A stretch of 64,000 bases of DNA from Brevibacterium ihuae (lineage in GTDB: Bacteria; Actinomycetota; Actinomycetes; Actinomycetales; Brevibacteriaceae). The notes below the pieces were generated by a model. That model was not told the origin of the DNA and ran no database searches. It saw only the letters and a list, made by a program, of their open reading frames with translations. Positions 8,492 through 16,691 of this stretch are shown here, piece by piece. Where the stretch lies: positions 643,759 through 707,758 of the forward strand of contig NZ_FXWZ01000002.1 of assembly GCF_900184225.1 (NCBI RefSeq). Direction: 5' to 3'. The translations under genes were made by a program, and so were the position numbers. Each line of letters opens with the position of its first letter. Positions within the stretch are counted from its first letter, which is position 1.

Positions 8492-9067
8492 ATGCCCAAG
8501 ATCTCCGCACCCACCGTCGCCGAGCACCGGGCGGCCCAGCGCGCCGCCCTCGTGCGCGCCGGCGTCGAGGTGCTCCTCGAGTCGGGCATCGCCGGCACGA
8601 TCCCGCGGGTCGTGTGCGAGCGCGCGGGTCTCACCCGGTCGAGCTTCTACGACTACTTCCACTCCAAGGACGACCTCCTCGTCGCCATCGCGATCGATGC
8701 GATCGAGAGCTGGGACCGGGAGATCGAGGAGGCTCTCACGGATGTCGAGCCGGGCCTCGCCCAGCTGCGCGCCTACGTCGATGCCACGATGCGCATGACC
8801 GCCGACGGCCGCCACGAGGTCGCCGGCGCCCTGCGGGAGGCGGATCTCTCCCCGAGCAGCATGGATGACCTCATGCGGCTCCACGACGCCCTGCTCCGCC
8901 CGCTCATCCACGTGCTCGAGCACCTCGGGATCGAGGAGGCCCAGCGCCGGGCATTCCTCGTCCAGGGGATGATCGGAGCGGGGATGGAGCTCATCAGCCA
9001 TGGCGTCGACGAGCGCACCGCGGCCGACGACATCTACCGCATCCTCGTCGACGGCCTCGGCACCTGA
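8492..9067 (+). CDS. TetR family transcriptional regulator
   Basis: 191 aa. N-terminal TetR_N helix-turn-helix: AALVRAGVEVLLESGIAGTI then VCERAGLTRSSFYDYFHSKDDLLVAIAIDAI, the recognition helix being TRSSFYDYF. The all-helical C-terminal ligand domain has no recognisable subgroup. ATG 8492 gives the canonical length; the longer open frame upstream runs through the terminator. It sits between two sets of CYGACA-N3-TGTCRG palindromes (7982-8029, 9168-9204), the geometry expected for its own regulon: the small membrane protein, possibly the divergent MpaB-like gene, and the ABC permease. Inducer unknown. Confidence 0.88.
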   Translation: MPKISAPTVAEHRAAQRAALVRAGVEVLLESGIAGTIPRVVCERAGLTRSSFYDYFHSKDDLLVAIAIDAIESWDREIEEALTDVEPGLAQLRAYVDATMRMTADGRHEVAGALREADLSPSSMDDLMRLHDALLRPLIHVLEHLGIEEAQRRAFLVQGMIGAGMELISHGVDERTAADDIYRILVDGLGT

Positions 9068-9167
9068 CGCCCAGCACTCCGTCCTTCTCGGGGCCCGCCC
9101 CTTTCCCGGGGTCCGATCCGCACCCGCCCGAACCGCACCGAGCCGATGCGTGCCGTCCGGAATCGTT

Positions 9168-9204
9168 CTGACACACTGTCAGCATGGAGCCGACTGAGTG
9201 TCGG
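9168..9204. promoter_or_regulatory. paired TetR-type operators upstream of the broken ABC permease
   Basis: Site 3 (9168-9182): CTGACA, CAC, TGTCAG. Site 4 (9190-9204): CCGACT, GAG, TGTCGG (one arm mismatch). Centres are 22 bp apart. A -10-like TATCCT (9205-9210) follows site 4 directly, and an AAGGA SD precedes the ATG at 9242. Core and 3-bp spacer match sites 1 and 2 at 7982-8029. Confidence 0.6.
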
Positions 9205-9241
9205 TATCCTCTCCGCTCCGGACCACTGTAAGGACTCCTCG

Positions 9242-10072
9242 ATGTTCCTCGCCCTGCGCGAACTGCGGTTCGCCCGGGGTCGGTTCGCACTCATGGGCAC
9301 GGTGATCGCGCTGCTCTCCGGCCTCTCCTCCGGCCTCGTCAACGACGGGGTCTCCGGCCTCAAGGCCATGCCCGCGACCTCGTTCGCCTTCCACGAGGGC
9401 ACGGGGAAGGACAATGCGTTCAGCCGCTCGATCGTCGGCGACGAGGAGCTCGAGACCTGGCAGGACGCCCCCGGGGTCGAGGCCGCGGAGCCGATGGGGG
9501 TGAGCATGGTCAACACCACCGCCGACGACGACACCCAGATCGACCTCACGCTGTTCGGGATCGAGCCGAACGGCTTCCTCGCCCCGGAGACGTCGAGCGG
9601 CTCCGAGGTCGGCGCCGTCGACGGCATCGTCGTCTCCGAGACCCTCGCCGACGACGGCGTCGAGGTCGGCACGGTCGTCACGCTCGACCGCATCGACGTC
9701 GAGCTCGAGGTCGTCGGCTTCACCGACGGCCAGGCGACCTTCGGCCACGTCGACATGGCCTACCTGCCGATCGACACGTGGCGCCCCATCGCCGCGAATG
9801 CCGCCGAGCCCGGTGCGCCGACGCAGGACCAGGTCGACGCCCTCGAGTTCCCGCACTCGAGCGTCGTCGCCGTGCAGGCCGACGAGGACACCGATCTCGC
9901 TGCGATCGACTCCGACGCCGAGACGGAGTCGATGACCCTCACCGAGTCCTTCAACGCCTCCCCCGGCTACGAGGCGGAGACCCTCACCCTGAGCATGATC
10001 CAGATCGTCCTCTACGCGATCTGCGCGCTCGTCGTCGGAGCCTTCTTCACCGTGTGGACGATCCAGCGCACC
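9242..10072 (+). pseudogene. truncated FtsX/MacB-type ABC permease
   Basis: Begins as a normal exporter permease: MFLALRELRFARGRFALMG, first membrane helix, then a large acidic extracellular domain (about residues 45-245), then a second helix ([21 protein letters not shown]) and TIQRT, where FtsX proteins continue with about 80-100 more residues including two further helices. Here the permease frame instead meets a segment that, one frame over, encodes the middle of an ABC ATPase. A single deletion removing the 3' end of the permease and the 5' end of the ATPase gene explains both. It may still yield a two-helix protein with a short foreign tail up to 10285. Confidence 0.75.
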
Positions 10073-10575
10073 CCGATTCCGGAACGGTGCGCGTCCACGG
10101 GACCGACCACGCCGGTCTGCGGAAGGGCGCCGCGGCGCGGTTCCGGCTCCCGAACATCGGCTTCGTGTTCCAGTCGGGGAACCTGCTCCCGGCACTCTCC
10201 GCGTCCGACCAGCTGCGGCTGGCCGGTCGGCTCGCCGGCAACCGCGACGTCAACCCCCGCGCGCTCCTCGGGTCGGTGGGGATGAGCCACCGGGCCGATC
10301 ACCGCCCCGGCCAGCTGTCCGGCAGCGAGCGCCAGCGTGTCGGCATCGCGCGCGCCCTCGTCAACGATCCGAGCCTGCTCCTCGTCGACGAACCGACCGC
10401 CGCTCTCGACCGGAAGCGCGGCCACGAGGTCGTCGGGCTGCTCGCGGACCGCGCCCACTCGGCGGGGGTGGCGGTCGTCATGGTCACCCACGACCGGGAC
10501 GTGCTCGAACACTGCGACCGCACGCTCGAGATGATCGACGGCAGGCTCTCCCCCGTCGAGGGCTCCCTGCCGTAG
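10072..10575 (+). pseudogene. ABC transporter ATPase fragment lacking Walker A
   Basis: The frame from 10072 reads [17 protein letters not shown]-loop [15 protein letters not shown], signature [16 protein letters not shown], Walker [17 protein letters not shown] and switch [12 protein letters not shown], the C-terminal three quarters of a LolD/MacB-type ATPase. The roughly 40-50 N-terminal residues with Walker A are absent and there is no good start codon or SD, so it is presumed inactive. It joins the permease remnant at about 10072 in a different frame, as expected of a deletion scar. Confidence 0.75.
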
Positions 10576-10631
10576 ACTGGTCCGTCCGAGCCGGCGCCAC
10601 CTGGCGCCCGGCGCCGCACGAAGGGACCGGG

Positions 10632-12164
10632 GTGAGCCGCATGGGCGCCGCGCACCCGCGCACCGTCGAGTTCTCGCAGCACTTCGCCACCGATCTGCCG
10701 GAGATGGCCGTGCCCTGGCAGGCCGCTGCTCCCCCGGACCCTGCACTCCTCGTCCTCAACGAGCCGCTCGCGCACTCCCTCGGCTTCGAGCTGGGCTGGC
10801 TGCGCGGACCCGCCGGGATCGGCCTGCTCACCGGAACCCAGCCGCCCGAGGACGCGACCCCGGTCGCCCAGGCGTACACCGGACACCAGTTCGGCACCCT
10901 CAACCCGCGCCTCGGCGACGGCCGCGCCCTGCTCCTCGGGGAGATCACCGACGCCCACGGCACGCTCGTCGACCTCCACCTCAAGGGCTCCGGCCGGACG
11001 CCGTTCGCACGCGGGGGCGACGGCCTCGCCGCCGTGGGGCCGATGCTGCGCGAGTACCTCATGAGCGAGGCGATGCACGCGCTCGGCGTGCCGAGCACCC
11101 GGGCGCTCGCGGTCGTCGCGACCGGCGGCTTCGTCCGCCGGGAGCGGGCGCTGCCCGGCGCGGTCCTCACCCGCATCGCGCACAGCCATGTGCGCGTGGG
11201 CAGCTTCCAGTACGCCCGCCTGAGCGGGAACGACGACCTCGTGCGCCGCCTCGCCGACCACGCGATCGCCCGACTCCACCCGGCGGCGGCGGATGCCGCG
11301 AACCCCGCCCTCGCCCTCTTCGAGGCCGTCGTCGCGGGGCAAGCGGAGGTCGTGGCGCAGTGGATGCTCCTCGGCTTCGTCCACGGCGTGATGAACACCG
11401 ACAACATGACGATCTCCGGCGAGACGATCGACTACGGGCCGTGCGCCTTCATGGACGCCTTCGACCCTGCGACCGTCTACAGCTCGATCGACACCACCGG
11501 CCGGTACGCCTACGGCAACCAGCCGCTCATAGCGGAATGGAATCTCGCCCGCTTCGCCGAGGCGCTGCTGCCCGCCATCGGGCCGGACCAGGATGCCGCG
11601 ATCGAGGCCGCCCAGGAGGTGCTCGGCACCTACCGGGGGCGCTACAGCACCGCCTGGACCGCGGGCATGCGCGCCAAGCTCGGACTGTCCGCAGACGTTC
11701 CCGCGGAGACGGCGGGAGAGCTCATCTCCGCGATCCTGCCCCTGCTCCGCGACCACCGGGTCGACTACACCGGATTCTTCCGCGGCCTAGCCGACGCGGC
11801 GGACACCGGGACCGATACAACCACCGGGGACACCGATACAGCGGATACCGGACCGAACGCCGGGACCGCCGCGCCAGCGGTGAGCGAGCTGCTCGCCGCC
11901 GCCCCGGACTTCTCCGGCTGGCTCGGGACCTGGCGCGGCCTCGCGCCCGACCCAGCACTCATGCGGCGCACGAATCCGATCTACATCCCCCGCAACCACC
12001 TCGTCGAGGAGGCGCTCGCGGCCGCGGAGTCCGGCGACCTCGACCCCTTCACCCGGCTGCTGGGAGCGGTGACCGATCCGCACACCGAGCGCCCCGGCCT
12101 CGAGCGGTACGCACTGCCCGCACCGGAGGACTTCGGCCCCTACCGGACGTTCTGCGGCACCTGA
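10632..12164 (+). CDS. selO: SelO family protein adenylyltransferase (pseudokinase fold, YdiU/UPF0061)
   Basis: AMPylates proteins on hydroxyl side chains, linked to redox stress in characterised members. 510 aa. Visible: [20 protein letters not shown], the nucleotide-binding [19 protein letters not shown], the metal site [19 protein letters not shown], and the C-terminus PYRTFCGT. It ends with Cys where some eukaryotic and bacterial SelO proteins carry selenocysteine; there is no UGA. Residues about 392-420 are a Thr/Asp/Gly-rich insertion encoded by a short imprecise repeat (11800-11870). Start GTG 10632; an in-frame ATG lies at 10641. Confidence 0.9.
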   Translation: MSRMGAAHPRTVEFSQHFATDLPEMAVPWQAAAPPDPALLVLNEPLAHSLGFELGWLRGPAGIGLLTGTQPPEDATPVAQAYTGHQFGTLNPRLGDGRALLLGEITDAHGTLVDLHLKGSGRTPFARGGDGLAAVGPMLREYLMSEAMHALGVPSTRALAVVATGGFVRRERALPGAVLTRIAHSHVRVGSFQYARLSGNDDLVRRLADHAIARLHPAAADAANPALALFEAVVAGQAEVVAQWMLLGFVHGVMNTDNMTISGETIDYGPCAFMDAFDPATVYSSIDTTGRYAYGNQPLIAEWNLARFAEALLPAIGPDQDAAIEAAQEVLGTYRGRYSTAWTAGMRAKLGLSADVPAETAGELISAILPLLRDHRVDYTGFFRGLADAADTGTDTTTGDTDTADTGPNAGTAAPAVSELLAAAPDFSGWLGTWRGLAPDPALMRRTNPIYIPRNHLVEEALAAAESGDLDPFTRLLGAVTDPHTERPGLERYALPAPEDFGPYRTFCGT

Positions 12165-12228
12165 TCCGCACCGGCGGCACCCGCCGGGGTCCTTGACGGC
12201 CTCTGCCGCACCCCGATAGGAGTGATGC

Positions 12229-13182
12229 ATGTCACTCGATGAGGAGTCGCAGCAGCTGGTCGCCGCCTTCGCCGCCGCCGGCAGCCCCGCCACCCATGAG
12301 ACCACCCCCGCGATCGCCCGGCTCTCCGGGCCCTCCCTCGCCGCGATGAGCGGGCGCGGGCCGGAGGTCGGCGAGACCCGCGAGATCGAGCTCACCGGCG
12401 AGGACGGCGGGACGTTCCGCGTCCGGGTGCTCTCCCCGTCGGGCACGCCGAGCGCCGTCCTCGTCTACTACCACGGCGGCGGCTGGGTGCTCTCCGACAT
12501 CGACCTCCAGTACGACACCGTCGCCCGGCGCCTCGTCGACCGGGCCGGGTGCACCGTCGTCATGGTCAACTACCGCAAGGCGCCCGAGCACCGGTTCCCC
12601 ACCGCCGTCGATGACGCCTGGACGGCGCTGACCTGGGTCGACGAGCACCGCGACGACCTCGCCCCGCCCGGGGCGCCGCTCCTCGTCGCCGGCGACAGCG
12701 CCGGCGGCAACCTCGCGGCGGTGATGGCCCAGCGGGCTCGCGACCGCGGCGGACCGACCATCGACGAGCAGATCCTCGTCTACCCGGTCACCGACCGCGA
12801 CCTCGACCGGCCCTCCTACCACGACCCGGAGAACCAGCTCCTCCTCTCGCGGGCGACGATGGAGTGGTTCTGGGGCCACTACGCACCGGACCCGCAGGCC
12901 CGGGAGCATCCCGATGCCTCGCCGCTGCGCCACCCCGACCTGACCGGTCTGCCACCGGCCTTCGTCTACCTCGCCGGGCACGATCCGCTCCACGACGCGG
13001 GCCGCGAGTACGCCGACCGGCTCGCCGCCGCCGGCGTCGACGTCACCATGGAGGTCGCCGCCGGCCAGATGCACACGTTCTTCCAGATGGCCAACCTGCT
13101 GCCGGGATACGCGCGGGGCATCGACCGCGTCGTGCAGCGCATCGCGGAGCGCGTCACCGTTCACTCCCCCGCCTCCGCCTGA
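12229..13182 (+). CDS. alpha/beta hydrolase, hormone-sensitive-lipase family esterase
   Basis: 317 aa carboxylesterase of the HSL (family IV) type. Oxyanion motif HGGG at about residue 82 (YYHGGGW), nucleophile Ser157 in GDSAGG, acid about Asp252 in GHDPLHD, base about His282 in QMHTFF; N-terminal cap helices as usual. No signal peptide. It lies 43 bp upstream of the Baeyer-Villiger-like flavoprotein in the same direction; esterase/BVMO pairs commonly hydrolyse the ester or lactone formed from a ketone, so a joint role is likely but inferred. Confidence 0.88.
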   Translation: MSLDEESQQLVAAFAAAGSPATHETTPAIARLSGPSLAAMSGRGPEVGETREIELTGEDGGTFRVRVLSPSGTPSAVLVYYHGGGWVLSDIDLQYDTVARRLVDRAGCTVVMVNYRKAPEHRFPTAVDDAWTALTWVDEHRDDLAPPGAPLLVAGDSAGGNLAAVMAQRARDRGGPTIDEQILVYPVTDRDLDRPSYHDPENQLLLSRATMEWFWGHYAPDPQAREHPDASPLRHPDLTGLPPAFVYLAGHDPLHDAGREYADRLAAAGVDVTMEVAAGQMHTFFQMANLLPGYARGIDRVVQRIAERVTVHSPASA

Positions 13183-13225
13183 ACCGCCGCGCCGAACCAG
13201 ACCGACCGAGAGGACGTGCTCGCCG

Positions 13226-14905
13226 ATGACCGCGACCACCGCCGCATCCCATGATGCGCCGACCGCCGCCCCCGCGCCGGAGGCGCAGCCGGACGCACCG
13301 CGACCCGACTTCGACGCCGTCGTCGTCGGTGCCGGGTTCGCCGGGATGCACCAGCTCCACACCCTGCGCGGGCAGGGGCTGCGCGTGCACGCGTTCGAGG
13401 CCGGCGGCGACGTCGGGGGCACGTGGTACTGGAACCGCTACCCGGGGGCCCGGGTCGACATCGAATCCGAGCACTACTCGTACAGCTTCGACCCGGCGCT
13501 CGAACAGGAGTGGGACTGGAGCGAGCGCTACTCCGTCCAGCCCGAGCTCCTCGCCTACGCGTCGCACGTCACCGACCGCTTCGACCTACGGAGCGATATC
13601 ACCTTCGACACCCGGGTGAGCACGCTCGACTGGTGCGAGGACGACGGCCTGTGGACGGTCTCGACCGACACCGGGACGGAGGTCACCGCCCGCTTCGTCG
13701 TCCTCGCCACCGGCTGCCTGTCCGTGCCGAAGCAGCCGGAGTTCCCCGGGACCGAGGACTTCACCGGGGAGATCCTCTACAGCGCGAACCGGCCGGATGA
13801 CGCCGACCTCACCGGCAAGGACGTCGCGGTCATCGGAACCGGATCGTCCGGCATCCAGATCATCACCGCGATCGCCGCCGAGGTCGCCTCGCTCACGGTG
13901 TATCGGCGCACCCCGAACTTCGCGATCCCCGCACACAACCGGGACCTCACCGATGACGACCGGCAGCGGATCAAGGAGGATTACACGCAGATCCGTGCGG
14001 CCGACCGATCCTCACAACTCGGATTCACCACCGGCGGCGGAGAGCCGCAGGAGTTCGGGGAGCTCGCCCCCGAGCAGCGACGGGCGGCGCTCGAGGAGCG
14101 CTGGGACTACGGCGGCCTCGGTTTGACGAGCACGTTCAGCGACACCCTCCTGAGCCGGGAGACGAACGACGCGGTCGCCGCATTCGCCCACGAGCAGATC
14201 CGCGACCGGATCGACGACCCCGAGGTTGCCGAGCTCCTCGTGCCCCGGAGCTTCCCCATCGGCGTCAAGCGGCTGTGCGTCGACACCGGATACTTCGAGG
14301 TGTACAGCGCGGAGAACGTCACGCTCGTCGACCTCAATGAGCACCCGATCGAGGCGATCACCGCCGACGGCATCCGCGCCGGGGGTGAGGAGCGCTCCGC
14401 CGACGTCATCGTCCTCGCGACCGGTTTCGATGCGATGACCGAAGCGATCTCCCGGATCGACATCCGTGCCCGCGGCACGTCCCTGAACCAGGAGTGGGAG
14501 GGGGGTGCCCGGACGTACCTCGGCCTCATGACCGCCGGCTTCCCCAACCTCTTCCTCATCACCGGGCCGCAGAGCCCGTCCGTGCTGACGAACATGACGA
14601 CGTCGATCGAGTACCACGTCGACTACGTCACCGGGCTCATCCGCACGATGACCGAGCGGGGCCAGGACCGGGTCGAGGCCCGGCCCGAGGCCCAGGACAA
14701 CTGGGTCGCAACGACGGACGACCTCGCCGATCTCACGCTGTTCTCCGAGGCCGCGTCGTGGTACCGGGGTGCGAACATCCCCGGCAAGCCGCGGAGGTTC
14801 CTCCCCTTCCCGGGAGGCTCGGACACGTACATCGCCTACTGCGATGCGATCGCCCTGTGCGGGTACCACGGGTTCCGGTTCTCCCCGCCGGTCGCCGGGC
14901 GCTGA
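13226..14905 (+). CDS. flavin-containing Baeyer-Villiger-monooxygenase-like protein with altered fingerprint
   Basis: 559 aa, close to cyclohexanone monooxygenases over its whole length: FAD Rossmann VVVGAGFAGM (about residue 32), GGTWYWNRYPGARVDIES, NADP Rossmann VIGTGSSGIQ (about residue 205), and VLATGFDAMTEA late. The BVMO fingerprint, normally FxGxxxHxxxWP/D, here reads FTGEILYSANRP: the conserved His is Tyr185 and the Trp is Arg189. These residues matter for catalysis in characterised BVMOs, so this may be an altered-specificity enzyme, an NADPH oxidase-like flavoprotein, or a decayed one. Start ATG with GAGAGGA SD. Partner esterase immediately upstream. Confidence 0.85.
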   Translation: MTATTAASHDAPTAAPAPEAQPDAPRPDFDAVVVGAGFAGMHQLHTLRGQGLRVHAFEAGGDVGGTWYWNRYPGARVDIESEHYSYSFDPALEQEWDWSERYSVQPELLAYASHVTDRFDLRSDITFDTRVSTLDWCEDDGLWTVSTDTGTEVTARFVVLATGCLSVPKQPEFPGTEDFTGEILYSANRPDDADLTGKDVAVIGTGSSGIQIITAIAAEVASLTVYRRTPNFAIPAHNRDLTDDDRQRIKEDYTQIRAADRSSQLGFTTGGGEPQEFGELAPEQRRAALEERWDYGGLGLTSTFSDTLLSRETNDAVAAFAHEQIRDRIDDPEVAELLVPRSFPIGVKRLCVDTGYFEVYSAENVTLVDLNEHPIEAITADGIRAGGEERSADVIVLATGFDAMTEAISRIDIRARGTSLNQEWEGGARTYLGLMTAGFPNLFLITGPQSPSVLTNMTTSIEYHVDYVTGLIRTMTERGQDRVEARPEAQDNWVATTDDLADLTLFSEAASWYRGANIPGKPRRFLPFPGGSDTYIAYCDAIALCGYHGFRFSPPVAGR

Positions 14906-14956
14906 GCACCGGGGAGCGGCCGGGCGGGATCCGGGGACCGGTCGCGTGGGGACGGG

Positions 14957-15298
14957 TCAGTCGGCGACGAACGCCGAGCGCGGCGCAGCGGTTCCCCAGG
15001 CGTCCATCGCCCCGAGCACCGGGCGGAGCTCCTCCCCGAGCGCGGTGAGTTCATAGACCACGCGCGGCGGGATCTCGGCGTAGGCCGTGCGCGTGACCAC
15101 CCCGTGCTTCTCGAACCGACGCAGCCGGTTCGTCAGGGTGTGGGCGCTGATCCCCGGCAGACCGGCGCGCAGCTCGCTGAAGCGCCGCGGCCCGTGGAGC
15201 AGCTCGCGGACGATGAGGGTCGCCCACGGGCCGTCGAGCAGGATCAGGAACCGCGCGACCCCGCAGTCGGGCAGGTCAGCAGATGTGTCGTCTGTCAC
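14957..15298 (-). CDS. HxlR family transcriptional regulator
   Basis: 113 aa winged-helix regulator: CGVARFLILLDGPWATLIVRELL, RRFSELRAGLPGISAHTLTNRLRRFEKHGVV and VVYELTALGEELRPVLGAM are the three HxlR blocks. GTG 15298 (VTDDTSADLPDCG) gives the canonical length; upstream in-frame starts would extend through the operator into the divergent gene. It is divergent from the NmrA-like oxidoreductase at 15363 with a 64-bp shared control region, the arrangement of QorR/QorB and YodB-type quinone or thiol sensors. Note the N-terminal Cys in PDCG, the position used for redox sensing in several HxlR proteins. Confidence 0.88.
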   Translation of the reverse strand: MTDDTSADLPDCGVARFLILLDGPWATLIVRELLHGPRRFSELRAGLPGISAHTLTNRLRRFEKHGVVTRTAYAEIPPRVVYELTALGEELRPVLGAMDAWGTAAPRSAFVAD

Positions 15299-15317
15299 AA
15301 TGAGCTCCGAACGCCAG

Positions 15318-15354
15318 TAGTGCAGTTGATGTAACCAGTTCATCATATGCACTA
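15318..15354. promoter_or_regulatory. interrupted palindrome, likely HxlR operator
   Basis: 37-bp symmetric site centred on 15336: outer arms TAGTGCA (15318-15324) and TGCACTA (15348-15354), inner arms TGATG (15327-15331) and CATCA (15341-15345). All twelve paired positions match. It occupies most of the space between the divergent HxlR and NmrA-like genes, so it can control both. Confidence 0.65.
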
Positions 15355-15362
15355 ATGGAGGC

Positions 15363-16250
15363 ATGACATACATCGTGCACGGCGCCACCGGCGCCCAAGG
15401 AGCCCCTGTCCTCGACGCCCTCCTCCGGGAGGGCCACCCGGTTACCGGAGTCGCCCGGTCCCCCGAACCCCTGCCGGCCGGGGCCGCTGCGGCGGCCGCC
15501 GACCTCACCGATCCCCGCGCGCTCAGCCGGCTCTACCGCGGCGCACAGGGAGTCTTCGCCCACCTCCCCCTCGGACCGGCCGAGCTCCAGTCCGCCTGCG
15601 CGGAGTCGATCGTCGCCGCCGTCCGCGAGACGCGCCCCGCGCGGGTCGTCGTGTCGACGAGCGGGCGGATCGTCGACGAACCCGGCTCACCGCTCCAGGC
15701 GCCCGACGACAGCCCGATCATGACGCTCATCCGCGGTCTCGGGGAGACCGGCACCGCACTCGCGATCGTCGCCCCGCGCCTCTTCCTCGAGAACCTCCTG
15801 CTCCCGGTGGTCGCCGGCCCCGTGACCGAGGAGGGAGTGCTGCGCTACCCCCTCGCGGCGGACCATGCCGTCTCGTGGAGCTCCCACGCCGAGGTCGCCG
15901 CAGCCGCCGCGCGCCTCCTCGTGGACCCGCGGATCACCGGCACGGTCGGCGTCGGAGCGCTGCCGGCGCTCACCGGACCGGATCTCGCCGCGGCCTTCGG
16001 CGCCCACCACGGGAGGCCCGTCCGGTACGAGGCGATCGCGCCCGCGGCGTTCGGCGATCTCATCTCCCCGCTGCTCGGACCTGCGGCCGCGGAGCCCGTC
16101 GTCGGCCTCTACCAGGCTCTCGGCACGCAGGACCGCACGGTCATCACCGAGGACACGAGCGCGCAGGCGGTGCTCGGACTGCGCCCCCTCGACCTCGGTA
16201 ACTGGCTCGCCGAGGTGAGCGCCGCGGATACGGGCACAGCCGCGGGCTGA
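15363..16250 (+). CDS. NmrA-like NAD(P)-binding oxidoreductase (QorB/YtfG-like)
   Basis: 295 aa atypical SDR. N-terminal dinucleotide motif YIVHGATGAQGAPVLDALL in place of the classical TGxxGxxG, then VFAHLPLGPAELQ, RVVVSTSGRI and RLFLENLLLPVVAG as in NmrA/HSCARG and quinone reductase 2 relatives. No catalytic YxxxK. Divergently transcribed from the HxlR regulator across a palindrome, implying induction by quinones, aldehydes or thiol stress. The physiological substrate is not visible in sequence. Confidence 0.82.
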   Translation: MTYIVHGATGAQGAPVLDALLREGHPVTGVARSPEPLPAGAAAAAADLTDPRALSRLYRGAQGVFAHLPLGPAELQSACAESIVAAVRETRPARVVVSTSGRIVDEPGSPLQAPDDSPIMTLIRGLGETGTALAIVAPRLFLENLLLPVVAGPVTEEGVLRYPLAADHAVSWSSHAEVAAAAARLLVDPRITGTVGVGALPALTGPDLAAAFGAHHGRPVRYEAIAPAAFGDLISPLLGPAAAEPVVGLYQALGTQDRTVITEDTSAQAVLGLRPLDLGNWLAEVSAADTGTAAG

Positions 16251-16301
16251 GGGGGACAGCGGGGGCTTCCGCGCGGCCGGATCGATGGGGATACTTCGAC
16301 C

Positions 16302-16688
16302 ATGAGTGAGAACGACCGCGCCGACCGAGGGCGCCCGCACGTCCTGACGAACACGCTCGACGCGGCCCGGGCCGCGCTCGACTCCGGGGACGGCGGTGCC
16401 GTATGGCGGATCGACGACCCGCACCGCGGACTCGATTCCAACCTCGTCGCGCTGCCCGCCGGCGACGGGATCACCGAGCACCGGGGCCCCGACCTCGACG
16501 TCCTCGTCCACGTGGTCCGCGGCAGCGGCACCCTCACCGGCGGCGGGAAGGAGATCGCACTCGCCGCGGGCGACCTCGTCCTCCTCCCCCGGCTGAGCGA
16601 GCGGGGGTTCCGCTCCGGCCCGGACGGCCTCGTCTACCTCACCGTCCACGCGCGGAAGGGCGGGCTGCGGATCGGGATTCCCGGCTGA
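16302..16688 (+). CDS. cupin domain protein
   Basis: 128 aa single-domain cupin: barrel motif 1 region GDGITEHRGPDLDVLVHVVRGSG, TLTGGGKEIALAAGDLVLLP, and a degenerate second motif (GPDGLVYLTVHARKGG). Only some of the usual metal-binding His/Glu residues are kept (EHRGPD, VHVV), so metal binding is uncertain. Convergent with the MscS gene, four bases apart, with no terminator between. Function unknown. Confidence 0.72.
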   Translation: MSENDRADRGRPHVLTNTLDAARAALDSGDGGAVWRIDDPHRGLDSNLVALPAGDGITEHRGPDLDVLVHVVRGSGTLTGGGKEIALAAGDLVLLPRLSERGFRSGPDGLVYLTVHARKGGLRIGIPG

Positions 16689-16691
16689 GGG

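Noticed and set aside
9242..10575. Programmed frameshift producing a permease-ATPase fusion
   Set aside because: Walker A and two permease helices would still be missing, so no functional product results; deletion is the simpler explanation.
12150..12164. Selenocysteine at the SelO C-terminus
   Set aside because: The codon is TGC (Cys) in FCGT; no in-frame TGA precedes the stop.
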